Shown: positions 26,077 through 35,201, counted from the first letter of the stretch. The stretch: DNA of 59,866 nucleotides from an uncultured Bacteroides sp. (GCA_900544675.1 UQVZ01000022.1:1-59866), one strand, 5' to 3'. Translations and numbers: made by a program. The notes: a model not told the origin generated them from the letters alone.

Positions 26077-26117
26077 CGCGCACAAAAGACATTGCGTTTT
26101 ATTAAATACTCGTCAGA

Positions 26118-26531
26118 ATGTTAGAAAAAGATTACATCATGCGACTGATTCGCCAGTTTTTCGAAGCACTCGAGAAACTGAAAGAGAAACGGGAAAAACA
26201 TCCGGAAGCAAATATCCAGGTGGAAGTAAGCGACCTGTACACGACCTACTTCCGCCAACCCGCCCCTTTCTTCTACGAGGCAAAGCCCGAAATCATTGTC
26301 GGTTATATGCAGGCACGGTTCTCGCAAGAAGAATATCTGCAACGCGTCGAGCTGCTGACCGAACTGCTCTATTTCGATGCAACTATCAAAACGTCAGAAG
26401 AAGAAAGGAAAACGCTGTTGGGAAAAGTGCTCGGATTACTGACTTTTCTAGATACACATAGCGACACTTTTTCGTTCGACAGAAGACGAAAGATGGAGAA
26501 AATAGAAACTTTACTAAATCAAGGAGAGTGA
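26118..26531 (+). CDS. Hypothetical helical protein
   Basis: 137 residues, mostly helical and charged, cytoplasmic. It opens MLEKDYIMRLIRQFFEAL, which resembles the N-terminus of DUF6483-type proteins, and continues with an EVSDLYTTYFRQPAPFFYEA loop and tetratricopeptide-like helices. I do not assign a function. Single gene with a good promoter and a terminator right after the stop, so it is very likely a real gene. Confidence 0.75.
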   Translation: MLEKDYIMRLIRQFFEALEKLKEKREKHPEANIQVEVSDLYTTYFRQPAPFFYEAKPEIIVGYMQARFSQEEYLQRVELLTELLYFDATIKTSEEERKTLLGKVLGLLTFLDTHSDTFSFDRRRKMEKIETLLNQGE

Positions 26532-26566
26532 AAAACATCTTTTTTCATCTAAAGATATGTTTTTTT
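26531..26566 (+). terminator. Terminator of the hypothetical gene
   Basis: AAAAACATCTTT pairs with AAAGATATGTTTTTTT around a short loop; T-run follows. Confidence 0.75.
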
Positions 26567-26601
26567 CAGGCAGACATTGCAATCTCCTAAAAAAGTTTTT
26601 C

Positions 26602-26609
26602 TATATTTG
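26602..26609 (+). promoter_or_regulatory. -7 box of the Lrp-type regulator
   Basis: TATATTTG, 36 nt before the ATG at 26646. Confidence 0.65.
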
Positions 26610-26645
26610 CTTACAATATGATAAAAACAAGACCAATTTATTCTT

Positions 26646-27113
26646 ATGGAAAAGATTGATAATCTCGACAAACAGATTCTGGAAATCATTTCACAGAACG
26701 CGCGCATCCCGTTCAAAGATGTAGCAGCAGAATGCGGTGTATCACGCGCCGCTATCCACCAACGTGTGCAACGCTTGATTGACCTCGGTGTTATTATCGG
26801 GTCTGGCTATCACGTTAATCCCAAAAGCTTGGGCTACAGCACATGCACCTACGTAGGTATCAAACTGGAAAAAGGCTCCATGTATAAAAGCGTAGTCGCC
26901 GAGCTGGAGAAAATACCCGAAATCGTGGAATGCCACTTCACAACCGGTCCCTACACGATGTTGACCAAACTTTATTCTACCGACAACGAGCATCTGATGG
27001 AGCTGCTGAACTCGAAGATTCAGGAAATACCGGGCGTTACGGCTACTGAAACATTGATATCACTGGAACAAAGCATCAAAAAAGAAATACCTATCCGCAA
27101 AGATACAAAATAA
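26646..27113 (+). CDS. Lrp/AsnC-family transcription regulator
   Basis: 155 residues. N-terminal helix-turn-helix (about 5-60: LDKQILEIISQNARIPFKDV, VSRAAIHQRVQRL) and C-terminal ligand-binding RAM domain (about 65-145, with VECHFTTGPYTMLTKLY). Full length for the family. Such proteins respond to amino acids or related metabolites and bind as octamers. Its stop overlaps the start of the DUF4491 membrane gene (TAATG), so the two are coupled. Confidence 0.93.
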   Translation: MEKIDNLDKQILEIISQNARIPFKDVAAECGVSRAAIHQRVQRLIDLGVIIGSGYHVNPKSLGYSTCTYVGIKLEKGSMYKSVVAELEKIPEIVECHFTTGPYTMLTKLYSTDNEHLMELLNSKIQEIPGVTATETLISLEQSIKKEIPIRKDTK

Positions 27114-27430
27114 TGGATTGGATAACAACCTGTCATTTTGAAGGTATCGTCATCGGTATCTGCACGTTTCTGATAATCGGACTGTTCCACCCCATCGTTA
27201 TCAAGGCTGAATATTATTTCGGCACGCGGTGCTGGTGGTGGTTCCTGCTCTTAGGCATAGCCGGAATCATCGGTTCTGTATGGATAAGCCATATTCTCGT
27301 TTCAAGCCTGCTGGGGGTATTTGCCTTCTCGTCGTTCTGGAGCATTAAAGAGATATTCGAACAGCGCGAACGGGTATTGAAAGGATGGTTTCCGATGAAT
27401 CCGAAACGGAAGCACGAATACGAGTCATAA
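27113..27430 (+). CDS. DUF4491 small membrane protein
   Basis: 105 residues with three predicted membrane helices. EGIVIGICTFLIIGLFHPIV and KAEYYFGTRCWWWF are typical of DUF4491, whose function is unknown. The start codon overlaps the stop of the Lrp-type regulator by one base, so it may be controlled with it or by it. A strong intrinsic terminator follows 15 nt after the stop. Confidence 0.85.
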   Translation: MDWITTCHFEGIVIGICTFLIIGLFHPIVIKAEYYFGTRCWWWFLLLGIAGIIGSVWISHILVSSLLGVFAFSSFWSIKEIFEQRERVLKGWFPMNPKRKHEYES

Positions 27431-27445
27431 CAAATGTGTAAATCA

Positions 27446-27493
27446 AAAAATCCCATATTCTTACTCTTGTGAGGGTAGGAATATGGGATTTTT
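27446..27493 (+). terminator. Intrinsic terminator
   Basis: 15-bp perfect stem (AAAAATCCCATATTC with GAATATGGGATTTTT) with an inner CTCTTGTGAG loop-stem; flanked by A- and T-runs, so it can work in both directions, also for the convergent buk gene. Confidence 0.9.
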
Positions 27494-27555
27494 ATTGGCA
27501 TCAGCCGAATCCCCGTCTCCGGCATAAGCCAAGTGTTTCACCCTGTTTAATTATA

Positions 27556-27643
27556 GTGAAACACTTGTTTCACCTATATGAAACAGTTGTTTCACCTACA
27601 TGAAACAGTTGTTTCACCTATAAGAAACTGCCTGAAACTACTG
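27556..27643. repeat. 22-bp tandem array D (four units)
   Basis: Units start at 27556, 27578, 27600 and 27622. Units 2 and 3 differ by one base; unit 1 by three; unit 4 is diverged. Each of the first three contains the dyad TGAAACAnnTGTTTCA. It lies between the terminator above and the 3' end of buk. Confidence 0.88.
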
Positions 27644-27685
27644 ATTACATCAGAAAAGACACATAATGTCAACTCTTACAGAAGC

Positions 27686-28747
27686 TTATCCGTACACCTG
27701 CAAAGGCAGTTCGCCTTTCAAGGCTCCCAGGGCATTCATCGCCAAGGCACCCATCTCGTCCTCGCCCGGAATCACGACAATGCGCGCCAGCCCTTCTATC
27801 CATTCGCGCAACAAGGAAATGACATACGCGTTGTGGGCTATTCCTCCCGTCAGGATAATGGCATCGGTATGCCCGTGAAGCGCCACGTGCATCGCCCCTA
27901 TCTGCTTGGCAACGGTATAGACCATCGCTTCCAACACCCGCTTGTGATGTTCGTTGCCCGCATGCACCCAGCGCACGACGGTCTGCACATCGGTGGTTCC
28001 CAGATGGGCAAGCAAGCCTCCCCGCCCGTTCAACAGTTTGTAGATTTCCTTTTGGGTATATTTTCCGCTGAAACACAAATCCACCAACTGGCGGGCAGGA
28101 ACGGTTCCAGCACGTTCGGGACTGAAAGGTCCCTCGCCGTCCAACGCATTGTTGACATCGACCACCCTGCCATGGCGGTGCGCACTGACCGAAATGCCGC
28201 CTCCCAAATGAGCGACAACCAAATCGAGCTCTTCGTAACGCTTCCGCACCGAAGCCGCATAACGGCGCGAAACGGCACGGCTGTTCAAGGCATGGAAAAC
28301 AGAAAGGCGTGGAATCTCGGGTATGCCCGAAAGGCGTGCCACATCGCGCAACTCGTCGGTCACTACCGGGTCGGCGATAAAGGAAGGACATCCCACCTGA
28401 CGTGCGAACTCGTCTGCCATCAGCCCGGCAAGATTGGAAGCATGCTCTACAGACGCATGCCACAAGTCGTGCTTGATTTTCTCGTCAATCTTGTACACGC
28501 CGCCCGGCGTAGGACGCAATAACCCTCCCCTGCCGACAATGGCATCGAAAGCCATCGGAATGCCTGCCCGCTCCAGCGCTTCGAGCACATGCGCGCGCCG
28601 GTAAGCGTATTGCTCGTTGATGTGATGAAACTGCGCCAACTCCTTGGCAGAATGAAAAACACTCGTGCGCCACACCTGTTCCAGGTCTTCGTAAACCGCC
28701 AGTTTGGTCGATGTAGAACCGGGATTGATTACCAATATCTTCTTCAT
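27686..28747 (-). CDS. buk: Butyrate kinase
   Basis: 353 residues, acetate/butyrate kinase fold: NPGSTSTK near residue 8, VGRGGLLRPTPGGVY, VAHLGGGISVSAHRHG, and ILTGGIAHNAYV. Converts butyryl-phosphate (or branched-chain acyl-phosphate) to the acid with ATP formation. The start ATG overlaps the stop of the phosphotransacylase gene (ATGA), so the pair is coupled. In Bacteroides, Ptb-Buk pairs are linked to making isobutyrate/isovalerate from branched amino acids; no ferredoxin oxidoreductase is in this window. Confidence 0.93.
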   Translation of the reverse strand: MKKILVINPGSTSTKLAVYEDLEQVWRTSVFHSAKELAQFHHINEQYAYRRAHVLEALERAGIPMAFDAIVGRGGLLRPTPGGVYKIDEKIKHDLWHASVEHASNLAGLMADEFARQVGCPSFIADPVVTDELRDVARLSGIPEIPRLSVFHALNSRAVSRRYAASVRKRYEELDLVVAHLGGGISVSAHRHGRVVDVNNALDGEGPFSPERAGTVPARQLVDLCFSGKYTQKEIYKLLNGRGGLLAHLGTTDVQTVVRWVHAGNEHHKRVLEAMVYTVAKQIGAMHVALHGHTDAIILTGGIAHNAYVISLLREWIEGLARIVVIPGEDEMGALAMNALGALKGELPLQVYG

Positions 28748-29673
28748 ACACTTTCTTGCTTTAAGTTTCCTGCCAGGCAAGCCAATACCAGACTATAGAA
28801 TTTAGAGTTGCCCGAATCGCTGCGCGAAGGCACTACCACCGGTGCTATCGTTCCGGTAAGCATCCCCGCCATATTGGCGTCGCCGAACAAGGAAAGGGTT
28901 TTATAAAAGGTGTTTCCGGCTTCGATGTTGGGGAATATCAGCATGTCGGCGTTCCCCACAACGGGCGAAGACAAGCCTTTGATTTCGCCGCTATGTCGGT
29001 CGCAAGCCGTCTTGGCATCCATCGGACCGTCCATAAAGACCTTGCCGAAGCGTCCCTGCGCCGCCTCTTCCTTCAGTTGCACGTAACTTAACGTATGCGG
29101 AAATTTCTCGTTCACCTTTTCCGAACAATGAATCAAGGCTATGCGGGGCTGCTCGTTACCCAACTCCCGGCACAACGCCACATCGTAGGCAATCATCGAG
29201 CGGAACTGTTCGAGCGTGGGACGAGGTATCACCGCCGCATCCGAAAAGAGCAGCAATTTATGGTAAAGCGGCACTTGCGCCACCGCCACATGGCTTAACA
29301 CGCCTCCCGGAGGCAGAAGCCCCACGTCTTTTTTCAAGACAGCCCGAAGCAGGTTATCGGTATTGATAAGCCCTTTCATCAGAATGTCCGCCTCGCCCAT
29401 ACGCACCAACTCGACCGCCAAAGCAGCAGCCTCATCGGGGGTAGCCGCCTCGTAGACGCGGATAAAATCGGGAGAAGCGCCATACAATTGATAAGCCATC
29501 TCCTTATGGGCAGCATCGACTACCAGGAGATACTCGGCGATTTCTTCGCGCAAACTACGGATAATGACATATTCTGTATGCGGATCGTTAGGACAAACCA
29601 CCGCTACCCGTCGCCGGATGCACGACGACCGCAAGCGGTTGACCATCTGTGAAAGGGTTCGAATCAATTCCAT
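28744..29673 (-). CDS. ptb: Phosphate butyryltransferase (phosphotransacylase)
   Basis: 309 residues, phosphate acetyl/butyryltransferase family: DILMKGLINTDNLLRAVL, KEVGLLP-like KKDVGLLPPGGVLSHV, DGPMDAKTACDRHSGEIKG, NIEAGNTFYK. Converts acyl-CoA to acyl-phosphate, which Buk then uses to make ATP. First gene of the ptb-buk pair. A CATATTTG, one mismatch from the -7 consensus, lies about 20 nt upstream. Confidence 0.92.
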   Translation of the reverse strand: MELIRTLSQMVNRLRSSCIRRRVAVVCPNDPHTEYVIIRSLREEIAEYLLVVDAAHKEMAYQLYGASPDFIRVYEAATPDEAAALAVELVRMGEADILMKGLINTDNLLRAVLKKDVGLLPPGGVLSHVAVAQVPLYHKLLLFSDAAVIPRPTLEQFRSMIAYDVALCRELGNEQPRIALIHCSEKVNEKFPHTLSYVQLKEEAAQGRFGKVFMDGPMDAKTACDRHSGEIKGLSSPVVGNADMLIFPNIEAGNTFYKTLSLFGDANMAGMLTGTIAPVVVPSRSDSGNSKFYSLVLACLAGNLKQESV

Positions 29674-29720
29674 ACTATCAGATTTTTAGCAAATATGAGA
29701 AATAAATCTGAATTAATCCC

Positions 29721-29728
29721 TATCTTTG
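29721..29728 (+). promoter_or_regulatory. -7 box of the hydrolase-dipeptidase fusion
   Basis: TATCTTTG, 26 nt before the ATG at 29755. Confidence 0.7.
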
Positions 29729-29754
29729 CCTGTATTCCATCAAAGATTTAACTT

Positions 29755-31509
29755 ATGAAAACGTTTCAAACATTTGACATCGAAGCCACATACAATGCAC
29801 TTCATAACCGGTTTCCCAATCACAAGGACGCGCCGGTAATCGGCATCACCGGAAATTTCAGTGATGGAAATTTAAGTCTCGCACCGGGATATTACGCTTC
29901 CATTCTGAAAGCAGGTGGCATCCCATTTATCATTCCTCCATTTGATGACGATAACATTTTGATAAACACCCTTGACAACATCGACGGACTGCTGCTGACA
30001 GGAGGAGGCGACATCAATCCGTTGTTTCTAAAAGAAGAACCGATAAAAGAATTACACAGCATCAATCCCTACCGCGACCGTCAGGAACTGTTGCTTGCCC
30101 GACTGGCAGCCAACCGGCAGATTCCTGTCCTCGGCATTTGCCGGGGCATTCAAGTGATGAACGCGGCATTGGGAGGAAGCCTGTACCAGGATATCTATTC
30201 ACAGGCGGAAGGCAAACTTATCAAACACAGCCAGGACCTTGACCGCGCGTATGCCTCACATACCGTCCGGATAGAGGAAGACAGCCTGCTTGCCAAAATC
30301 ATGGGACAAACCACCCTGCCGGTCAACTCGTTCCATCACCAGGCGGTAAAAGAGCCGGCACCAGGCTTCCGCGTATCGGCACGGGCAACCGACGGCATCA
30401 TCGAAGCCATCGAAAGCAAGGAATACAAATCGATGCTCGGCGTGCAATGGCATCCCGAATGCTTCATCCTGAACGGAGACGAGTGCATGATGCCGCTCTT
30501 CGACTGGCTTTTGCACGAAGCCGCCTCTTTCCGCCAAGCCAAAGCCTTGCATCAACGAATATTGACACTGGACTCGCATTGCGACACGCCAATGTTCTTC
30601 GAACAAAACATCAACTTCGCCACACGCGACCCGAAAATAAAAGTAGACCTGCACAAAATGACCGAAGGCAGACAGGATGCCACCATCATGGTAGCTTACC
30701 TTCCGCAGAAAGAGCGTACCGAAGAAGCCTTATTGGCAGCTACAGCCAAAGCCGACCAGCTATTGAACGAAATAGAACGCATGGTAGCAATGAACTGTAC
30801 CGCCGTTGACATTGCCTATACACCCGATGACCTCTACCGCCTGAAGCGTGACGGGAAGAAAGCCATCATGCTGGGCATCGAAAACGGATATGCCATCGGC
30901 AAGGACCTGAGCAACGTAGAGCGTTTCCGCCAGCGGGGTGTCGTGTACATGACTTTATGCCACAACGGGAACAATGACATCTGCGGTTCGGCACGCTACA
31001 ACGAGGAAAACTTAGGGGTCAGTGCTTTCGGTGAACAAGTCATCCGCGAAATGAACCGGGTAGGCATGATGGTAGACCTCTCGCATGCCGGCGAACAAAG
31101 TTTCTACGATGCACTGGACATCAGCACCCGGCCTGTAGTCTGCTCGCACTCTTCCAGCCGGGCTTTGTGCGACCATCCCCGCAACCTGACCGACGAGCAA
31201 CTGAAAGCCCTTGCACGCAAAGATGGCGTCGTACAACTTTGCCTCTACGGCGGCTTCCTGCGCTCGGACAGCCCGGCTACCATCTGTGATGCCATCGAAC
31301 ACCTGCATCACATCGTCAACCTGATAGGGGTAGAACACGTAGGCATCGGCACCGATTTCGATGGCGACGGAGGCATCATCGGTTGCAACGATTCTTCGGA
31401 ACTGATTAATTTTACCCGCAAACTTCTGTATGAGCGATACAGTGAGGCAGACATCCGCCTGATATGGGGAGGCAACTTCCTGCGGGTGATGAAGCAGGTT
31501 ACCAGGTGA
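29755..31509 (+). CDS. Gamma-glutamyl hydrolase (C26) fused to membrane-dipeptidase-type M19 peptidase
   Basis: 584 residues, no signal peptide. Residues 25-255 are a class I glutamine-amidotransferase-like gamma-glutamyl hydrolase: LTGGGDINP, nucleophile Cys129 in GICRGIQ, His233 and Glu235 in QWHPE. Residues 265-580 are an M19 zinc dipeptidase: His275-x-Asp277 in DSHCDT, SHSSSRA and GIGTDFDG. Both active sites look intact. The two together could strip gamma-Glu and then split the remaining dipeptide, as in glutathione or gamma-glutamyl peptide breakdown; inference from domains. The final codons (QVTR and the TGA) lie inside an octad repeat. Confidence 0.88.
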   Translation: MKTFQTFDIEATYNALHNRFPNHKDAPVIGITGNFSDGNLSLAPGYYASILKAGGIPFIIPPFDDDNILINTLDNIDGLLLTGGGDINPLFLKEEPIKELHSINPYRDRQELLLARLAANRQIPVLGICRGIQVMNAALGGSLYQDIYSQAEGKLIKHSQDLDRAYASHTVRIEEDSLLAKIMGQTTLPVNSFHHQAVKEPAPGFRVSARATDGIIEAIESKEYKSMLGVQWHPECFILNGDECMMPLFDWLLHEAASFRQAKALHQRILTLDSHCDTPMFFEQNINFATRDPKIKVDLHKMTEGRQDATIMVAYLPQKERTEEALLAATAKADQLLNEIERMVAMNCTAVDIAYTPDDLYRLKRDGKKAIMLGIENGYAIGKDLSNVERFRQRGVVYMTLCHNGNNDICGSARYNEENLGVSAFGEQVIREMNRVGMMVDLSHAGEQSFYDALDISTRPVVCSHSSSRALCDHPRNLTDEQLKALARKDGVVQLCLYGGFLRSDSPATICDAIEHLHHIVNLIGVEHVGIGTDFDGDGGIIGCNDSSELINFTRKLLYERYSEADIRLIWGGNFLRVMKQVTR

Positions 31510-31582
31510 CTAGGTAACTAGGTACTAGGTGACTAGGTGACTAGTTACCTGTCTAAAAACCTAGTACCTATCTAAAAAATTC
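31496..31582. repeat. Octad hairpin, AGGTGACT family
   Basis: 5' arm 31496-31549 is seven 8-nt units (GGTTACCA, GGTGACTA, GGTAACTA, one 7-nt unit, ...); the 3' side holds CTAGTTACCTGTCTA and CTAGTACCTATCTA, which pair with parts of it. It overlaps the end of the preceding gene and provides its stop codon. Confidence 0.8.
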
Positions 31583-31654
31583 CTCTGAACCATATACACG
31601 AATCAGGCATCCTTGCGTTTATAGGTAAAACACATATATTAATATATAGTACTT

Positions 31655-33004
31655 ATGAATTACCTCAAACATTCCTACCTGATTATTCTCTTGGGATTAC
31701 TGGTCGGTGCCTGTGGAGAATACAAACTTGAAGAAGAAACGGACGAAACCGATGAAAACGTACCGCACACCGTTCAGGTAGTCACCCGAAGTGACAACAA
31801 CGCTCCTATCCATTATCCGCTCACGGTCTATTTGTTCAACGAACAAGGGAAATGCATCCGGCAAGACCTCATCGCCGATGAATCTGTATCGTACACCAAT
31901 TCCATAGCAGAAGGGAAATATACCATTGTCCTCCTGTCCGGCATCACGGAAGACGAATACTTCATGCCACTCGACATAACCCCCGAAAGCTACATCACCC
32001 TCAAAGAATCCAACTACGCGAAAGCACCCATCCAAATCGCGCAAAGCCGGCTCAACCTGACCAAATCCACGACTGTAGAAATGACACTATCGTATGCTGT
32101 GGCATCCATCAATTTTGTCATCAACGATGTACCCAAAGAAGCCACACGTGTCAGCATAGACATTTCTCCTGTCAGCTCAGGCATTGCTTTCGACGGAGAA
32201 TGCAAGAACGACAAGCAATCCTGCTCCATTCCTTGCACCGAAGAAAACGGACAATGGATGAGCGAAACCGTTTATATCCTGCCCAACGAAAGTACTTCCA
32301 CTCACCTGTCGGTACAGATAGAGTTACCCTCCGGCAATAAAACCTATGGATATACCTATCAATCTCCACTTTTAGCCGGCTATCCGTATCAATTTACCGG
32401 CAATTATGAAGGCGGTATCACACTGAACGGTCAATTTCAGGCCGAAGGATGGAAACCCATTATCGATGTAGAGTTCGGAATAACTGAAACCCTGCCAGAC
32501 AACCCGGAAGAAGAAACATCCGATTCTGATGACGAAAACGAATCAGGAAGCGAAATTGAGACAGACGGGACGAACACCTGTTATGTATCAGATCTCCCCA
32601 AAGCTGAAAGTATTTGGGAAGATTTCTTTGTATGGAAAGTTACGGAGATTTCATCTACCGAATGTGAAGCTGTCCTCATTGCTCCAGACCAATGGAAAAC
32701 ATTAGCCGGAGACGGTATGGGAGAAATCAATGCGTATGAAAAAGACGGCATAACCGGCTGGCGGACATTCAGCGAAGAAGAAGGCAGGGAAATCTACCAG
32801 CAATACAGCCAGTCCTTGGACGACTTGAATACTCTTTTCAAGGAAAACGGACTTGATGAATTTTCACAAAAAGACGGCGAACGTTATCTCTGCGAAGATT
32901 GCACAAGAACCTTTTCTTTCAATAACAATAAAGTTATCGATGCAGGGAAAACAGTAAAATACCATCTTCGACCTGTCAAGACCGTCCGGTTCAAACTTAA
33001 ATAA
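31655..33004 (+). CDS. Mfa2/FimB-like fimbrial anchor lipoprotein
   Basis: 449 residues. Signal peptide with lipobox LVGAC (Cys20) followed by GEYKLEEETDE, acidic, suggesting surface display. The region about 40-280 has the transthyretin-like strands of the Mfa2/FimB family (VQVVTRSDNNAPIHYPLTVYLF, YTIVLLSG), which anchor or cap type V fimbriae. Past an acidic linker (about 280-305, EEETSDSDDENESGSEIE) is a C-terminal domain I do not recognise, with a CxxC (LCEDC). No fimbrillin gene is nearby, so it may serve a distant locus or another surface function. Tail-to-tail 8-bp overlap with DUF3109. Confidence 0.7.
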   Translation: MNYLKHSYLIILLGLLVGACGEYKLEEETDETDENVPHTVQVVTRSDNNAPIHYPLTVYLFNEQGKCIRQDLIADESVSYTNSIAEGKYTIVLLSGITEDEYFMPLDITPESYITLKESNYAKAPIQIAQSRLNLTKSTTVEMTLSYAVASINFVINDVPKEATRVSIDISPVSSGIAFDGECKNDKQSCSIPCTEENGQWMSETVYILPNESTSTHLSVQIELPSGNKTYGYTYQSPLLAGYPYQFTGNYEGGITLNGQFQAEGWKPIIDVEFGITETLPDNPEEETSDSDDENESGSEIETDGTNTCYVSDLPKAESIWEDFFVWKVTEISSTECEAVLIAPDQWKTLAGDGMGEINAYEKDGITGWRTFSEEEGREIYQQYSQSLDDLNTLFKENGLDEFSQKDGERYLCEDCTRTFSFNNNKVIDAGKTVKYHLRPVKTVRFKLK

Positions 33005-33578
33005 GGTGTTGCTTCTGCAACTCTTCCGCCACCAGTTCCAGTTCGGCATACCAATCTTCGCCGAACTTCCTGATTAAAGGTTCTTTCAAGAACCGGTAAA
33101 CAGGCATATTTTTACTCTGTCCCAATGCGACTGCGGCTTTACATACATCCCAGCGATGATAATTCACCGCCTTGTAAGGTCCGTAGTCGCTAATGCGGAT
33201 GGGATACAAGTGACAAGAAATCGGTTTATAGAAATTGCAACGCCCTTCCCGATAAGCCTTCTCGATAGCGCAATAGCAATATCCTTTTTCGTCATGGCAA
33301 GTAAACACACAGTCTTTACCGTTTACGATGGAAGTCACCAAGTCACCTTCCTGGTCTGTATATACCACTCCTTGCCGGTCAATCACCGCTTGTGCTTCGG
33401 ATGACAAGTCTTTCCATATCACGCGCAACACCTCTTCCAGTTTTTCCACTTCTTCCAGCTCGACAGGTGCTCCGGCATCTCCTTCGATACAGCAAATGCC
33501 CTTACAGGCATCCAAGTCGCACAAGAACTTTTCCCGAAACACATCGAAACTTACAATAGCATCTCCTACCTGAACCAT
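32997..33578 (-). CDS. DUF3109 cysteine-cluster protein
   Basis: 193 residues. Cysteine clusters CDLDACKGICC, CHDEKGYCYC, CNFYKPISCHLYP and a later VCK would suit metal or Fe-S binding; this matches DUF3109 (related to YkgJ zinc/iron-chelate proteins). Function unknown. I start at the Met of MVQVGDAIVSF, as the upstream seven codons come from A/T-rich spacer. The 3' ends of this gene and the Mfa2-like gene overlap by 8 bp. Confidence 0.85.
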   Translation of the reverse strand: MVQVGDAIVSFDVFREKFLCDLDACKGICCIEGDAGAPVELEEVEKLEEVLRVIWKDLSSEAQAVIDRQGVVYTDQEGDLVTSIVNGKDCVFTCHDEKGYCYCAIEKAYREGRCNFYKPISCHLYPIRISDYGPYKAVNYHRWDVCKAAVALGQSKNMPVYRFLKEPLIRKFGEDWYAELELVAEELQKQHLI

Positions 33579-33593
33579 ACTCTTTAAATTAAA

Positions 33594-33670
33594 AAACACA
33601 GAGACACAAAGACACAGCGTCTTATTTTCCTCATCAAGAAGAAACTCTGTGTCTCCGCGTCTCTGTGTTC
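33594..33670. repeat. Octad hairpin, CACAGAGA family, copy 5
   Basis: Arms 33594-33619 and 33645-33670 with a 25-nt loop. It lies between the start of DUF3109 and the 3' end of gpmI (both minus), so it could terminate gpmI transcripts. Confidence 0.85.
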
Positions 33671-33683
33671 AATTATAATAAAA

Positions 33684-35201
33684 TCAATCTTTAATTAAAT
33701 CATGTCCGGTCATATCTGCCGGTTGCGGCATACCCATGATGTGCAAGATAGACGGAGCTACATCGGCAAGCACACCGTTTTCTACGTTAGCATGCTTGTT
33801 GGTAGTCACGTAAACAAACGGAACCGGATTCAGTGAGTGAGCCGTATTCGGTGTACCGTCATCGTTCAATGCATGGTCGGCATTGCCGTGGTCGGCAATG
33901 ATGATGACTTCGTAATCGTTTGCCTTGGCAGCCTCTACGGTATCACGCACGCAATTGTCGATAGCTACAACGGCCTTTTCGATGGCTTCGTAAACACCGG
34001 TATGACCTACCATATCACCGTTGGCATAGTTCACTACAATGAAATCGTATTTCCGGGTGTTGATAGCTTCCACCAGTTTGTCTTTCACTTCATAAGCGCT
34101 CATTTCCGGCTTCAAGTCGTAAGTGGCAACCTTCGGAGAGGGAACCAGGATACGGTCTTCGCCATCGAACGGAGCTTCACGTCCACCGTTGAAGAAGAAA
34201 GTGACATGCGCATATTTCTCTGTTTCGGCAATATGCAACTGCTTCTTGCCGTTCTTCGACAAATATTCGCCCAACGTGTCAGGCACATTTTCTTTCGGGA
34301 AGAGGATGTGGACGCCTTTGAAAGAAGCATCATACGGCGTCATGCAATAATATTGCAGGCCCGGAATAGTCTTCATGCCTTCTTCGGGCATATCCTGCTG
34401 GGTCAGCACGATGGTCAACTCTTTCGCACGGTCGTTGCGGTAATTGAAGAAAATCACGACATCGCCTTCCTTGATTGTACCGTCAATGTTCGCGTTGTTA
34501 ATCGGTTTGATAAATTCGTCGGTCACGCCTTCATCGTAAGATTCCTGCATGGCTTGTACCATATCGGTAGCCTGCTTGCCCTTGCCTTCAACCAGCAAAT
34601 CGTATGCTTCCTTGATACGGTTCCAACGTTTGTCGCGGTCCATGGCATAGAAACGTCCTACAATCGAAGCAATCTTGCCGGCAGACTGGGCACAATGTGC
34701 AGTCAGTTGTTCGATGAATCCTTTTCCACTCTTCGGGTCTGTATCACGACCGTCCATGAAACAATGAATGAATGTATTTTCCAATCCATATTCCTTCGCG
34801 ATGTCACACAATTTGAACAAATGCTCCAAAGAAGAATGAACGCCACCGTTGGAAGTCAGTCCCATGAAGTGGATGTTCTTGCCGTGCTCTTTCGCGTAAG
34901 TGAATGCAGAAACGATTTCCTTATTCTTCAAAATGCTGCCATCGGCACATGCACGGTTAATTTTCACCAAGTCCTGGTAAACGATACGACCGGCACCGAT
35001 ATTCAGGTGACCTACCTCGGAATTACCCATCTGACCGTCGGGCAAACCTACATTTTCACCACTTGCCTGAAGTTGAGAATGCGGATATGCAGCCAACAGG
35101 CTGTCCCAATACGGAGTAGGAGTATTGAAAATCACATCGTCTTTCTTGTGGTCTCCACAACCCCAACCGTCCAAAATCATTAAAAGAGCTTTCTTAGCCA
35201 T
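33684..35201 (-). CDS. gpmI: 2,3-bisphosphoglycerate-independent phosphoglycerate mutase
   Basis: 505 residues. Interconverts 3- and 2-phosphoglycerate in glycolysis with two Mn ions. The alkaline-phosphatase-like metal site is visible: Asp11 (LMILDGWG), phospho-acceptor Ser61 (MGNSEVGHLNIGAG), and the C-terminal VIIIADHGNADH. Full length. Monocistronic: TATTTTTG box upstream, octad hairpin downstream. Confidence 0.96.
   Translation of the reverse strand: MAKKALLMILDGWGCGDHKKDDVIFNTPTPYWDSLLAAYPHSQLQASGENVGLPDGQMGNSEVGHLNIGAGRIVYQDLVKINRACADGSILKNKEIVSAFTYAKEHGKNIHFMGLTSNGGVHSSLEHLFKLCDIAKEYGLENTFIHCFMDGRDTDPKSGKGFIEQLTAHCAQSAGKIASIVGRFYAMDRDKRWNRIKEAYDLLVEGKGKQATDMVQAMQESYDEGVTDEFIKPINNANIDGTIKEGDVVIFFNYRNDRAKELTIVLTQQDMPEEGMKTIPGLQYYCMTPYDASFKGVHILFPKENVPDTLGEYLSKNGKKQLHIAETEKYAHVTFFFNGGREAPFDGEDRILVPSPKVATYDLKPEMSAYEVKDKLVEAINTRKYDFIVVNYANGDMVGHTGVYEAIEKAVVAIDNCVRDTVEAAKANDYEVIIIADHGNADHALNDDGTPNTAHSLNPVPFVYVTTNKHANVENGVLADVAPSILHIMGMPQPADMTGHDLIKD

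Noticed and set aside
29755..31509. Two genes joined by a missed stop
   Set aside because: One uninterrupted frame with a short linker and both active sites intact; no start signal between the domains.
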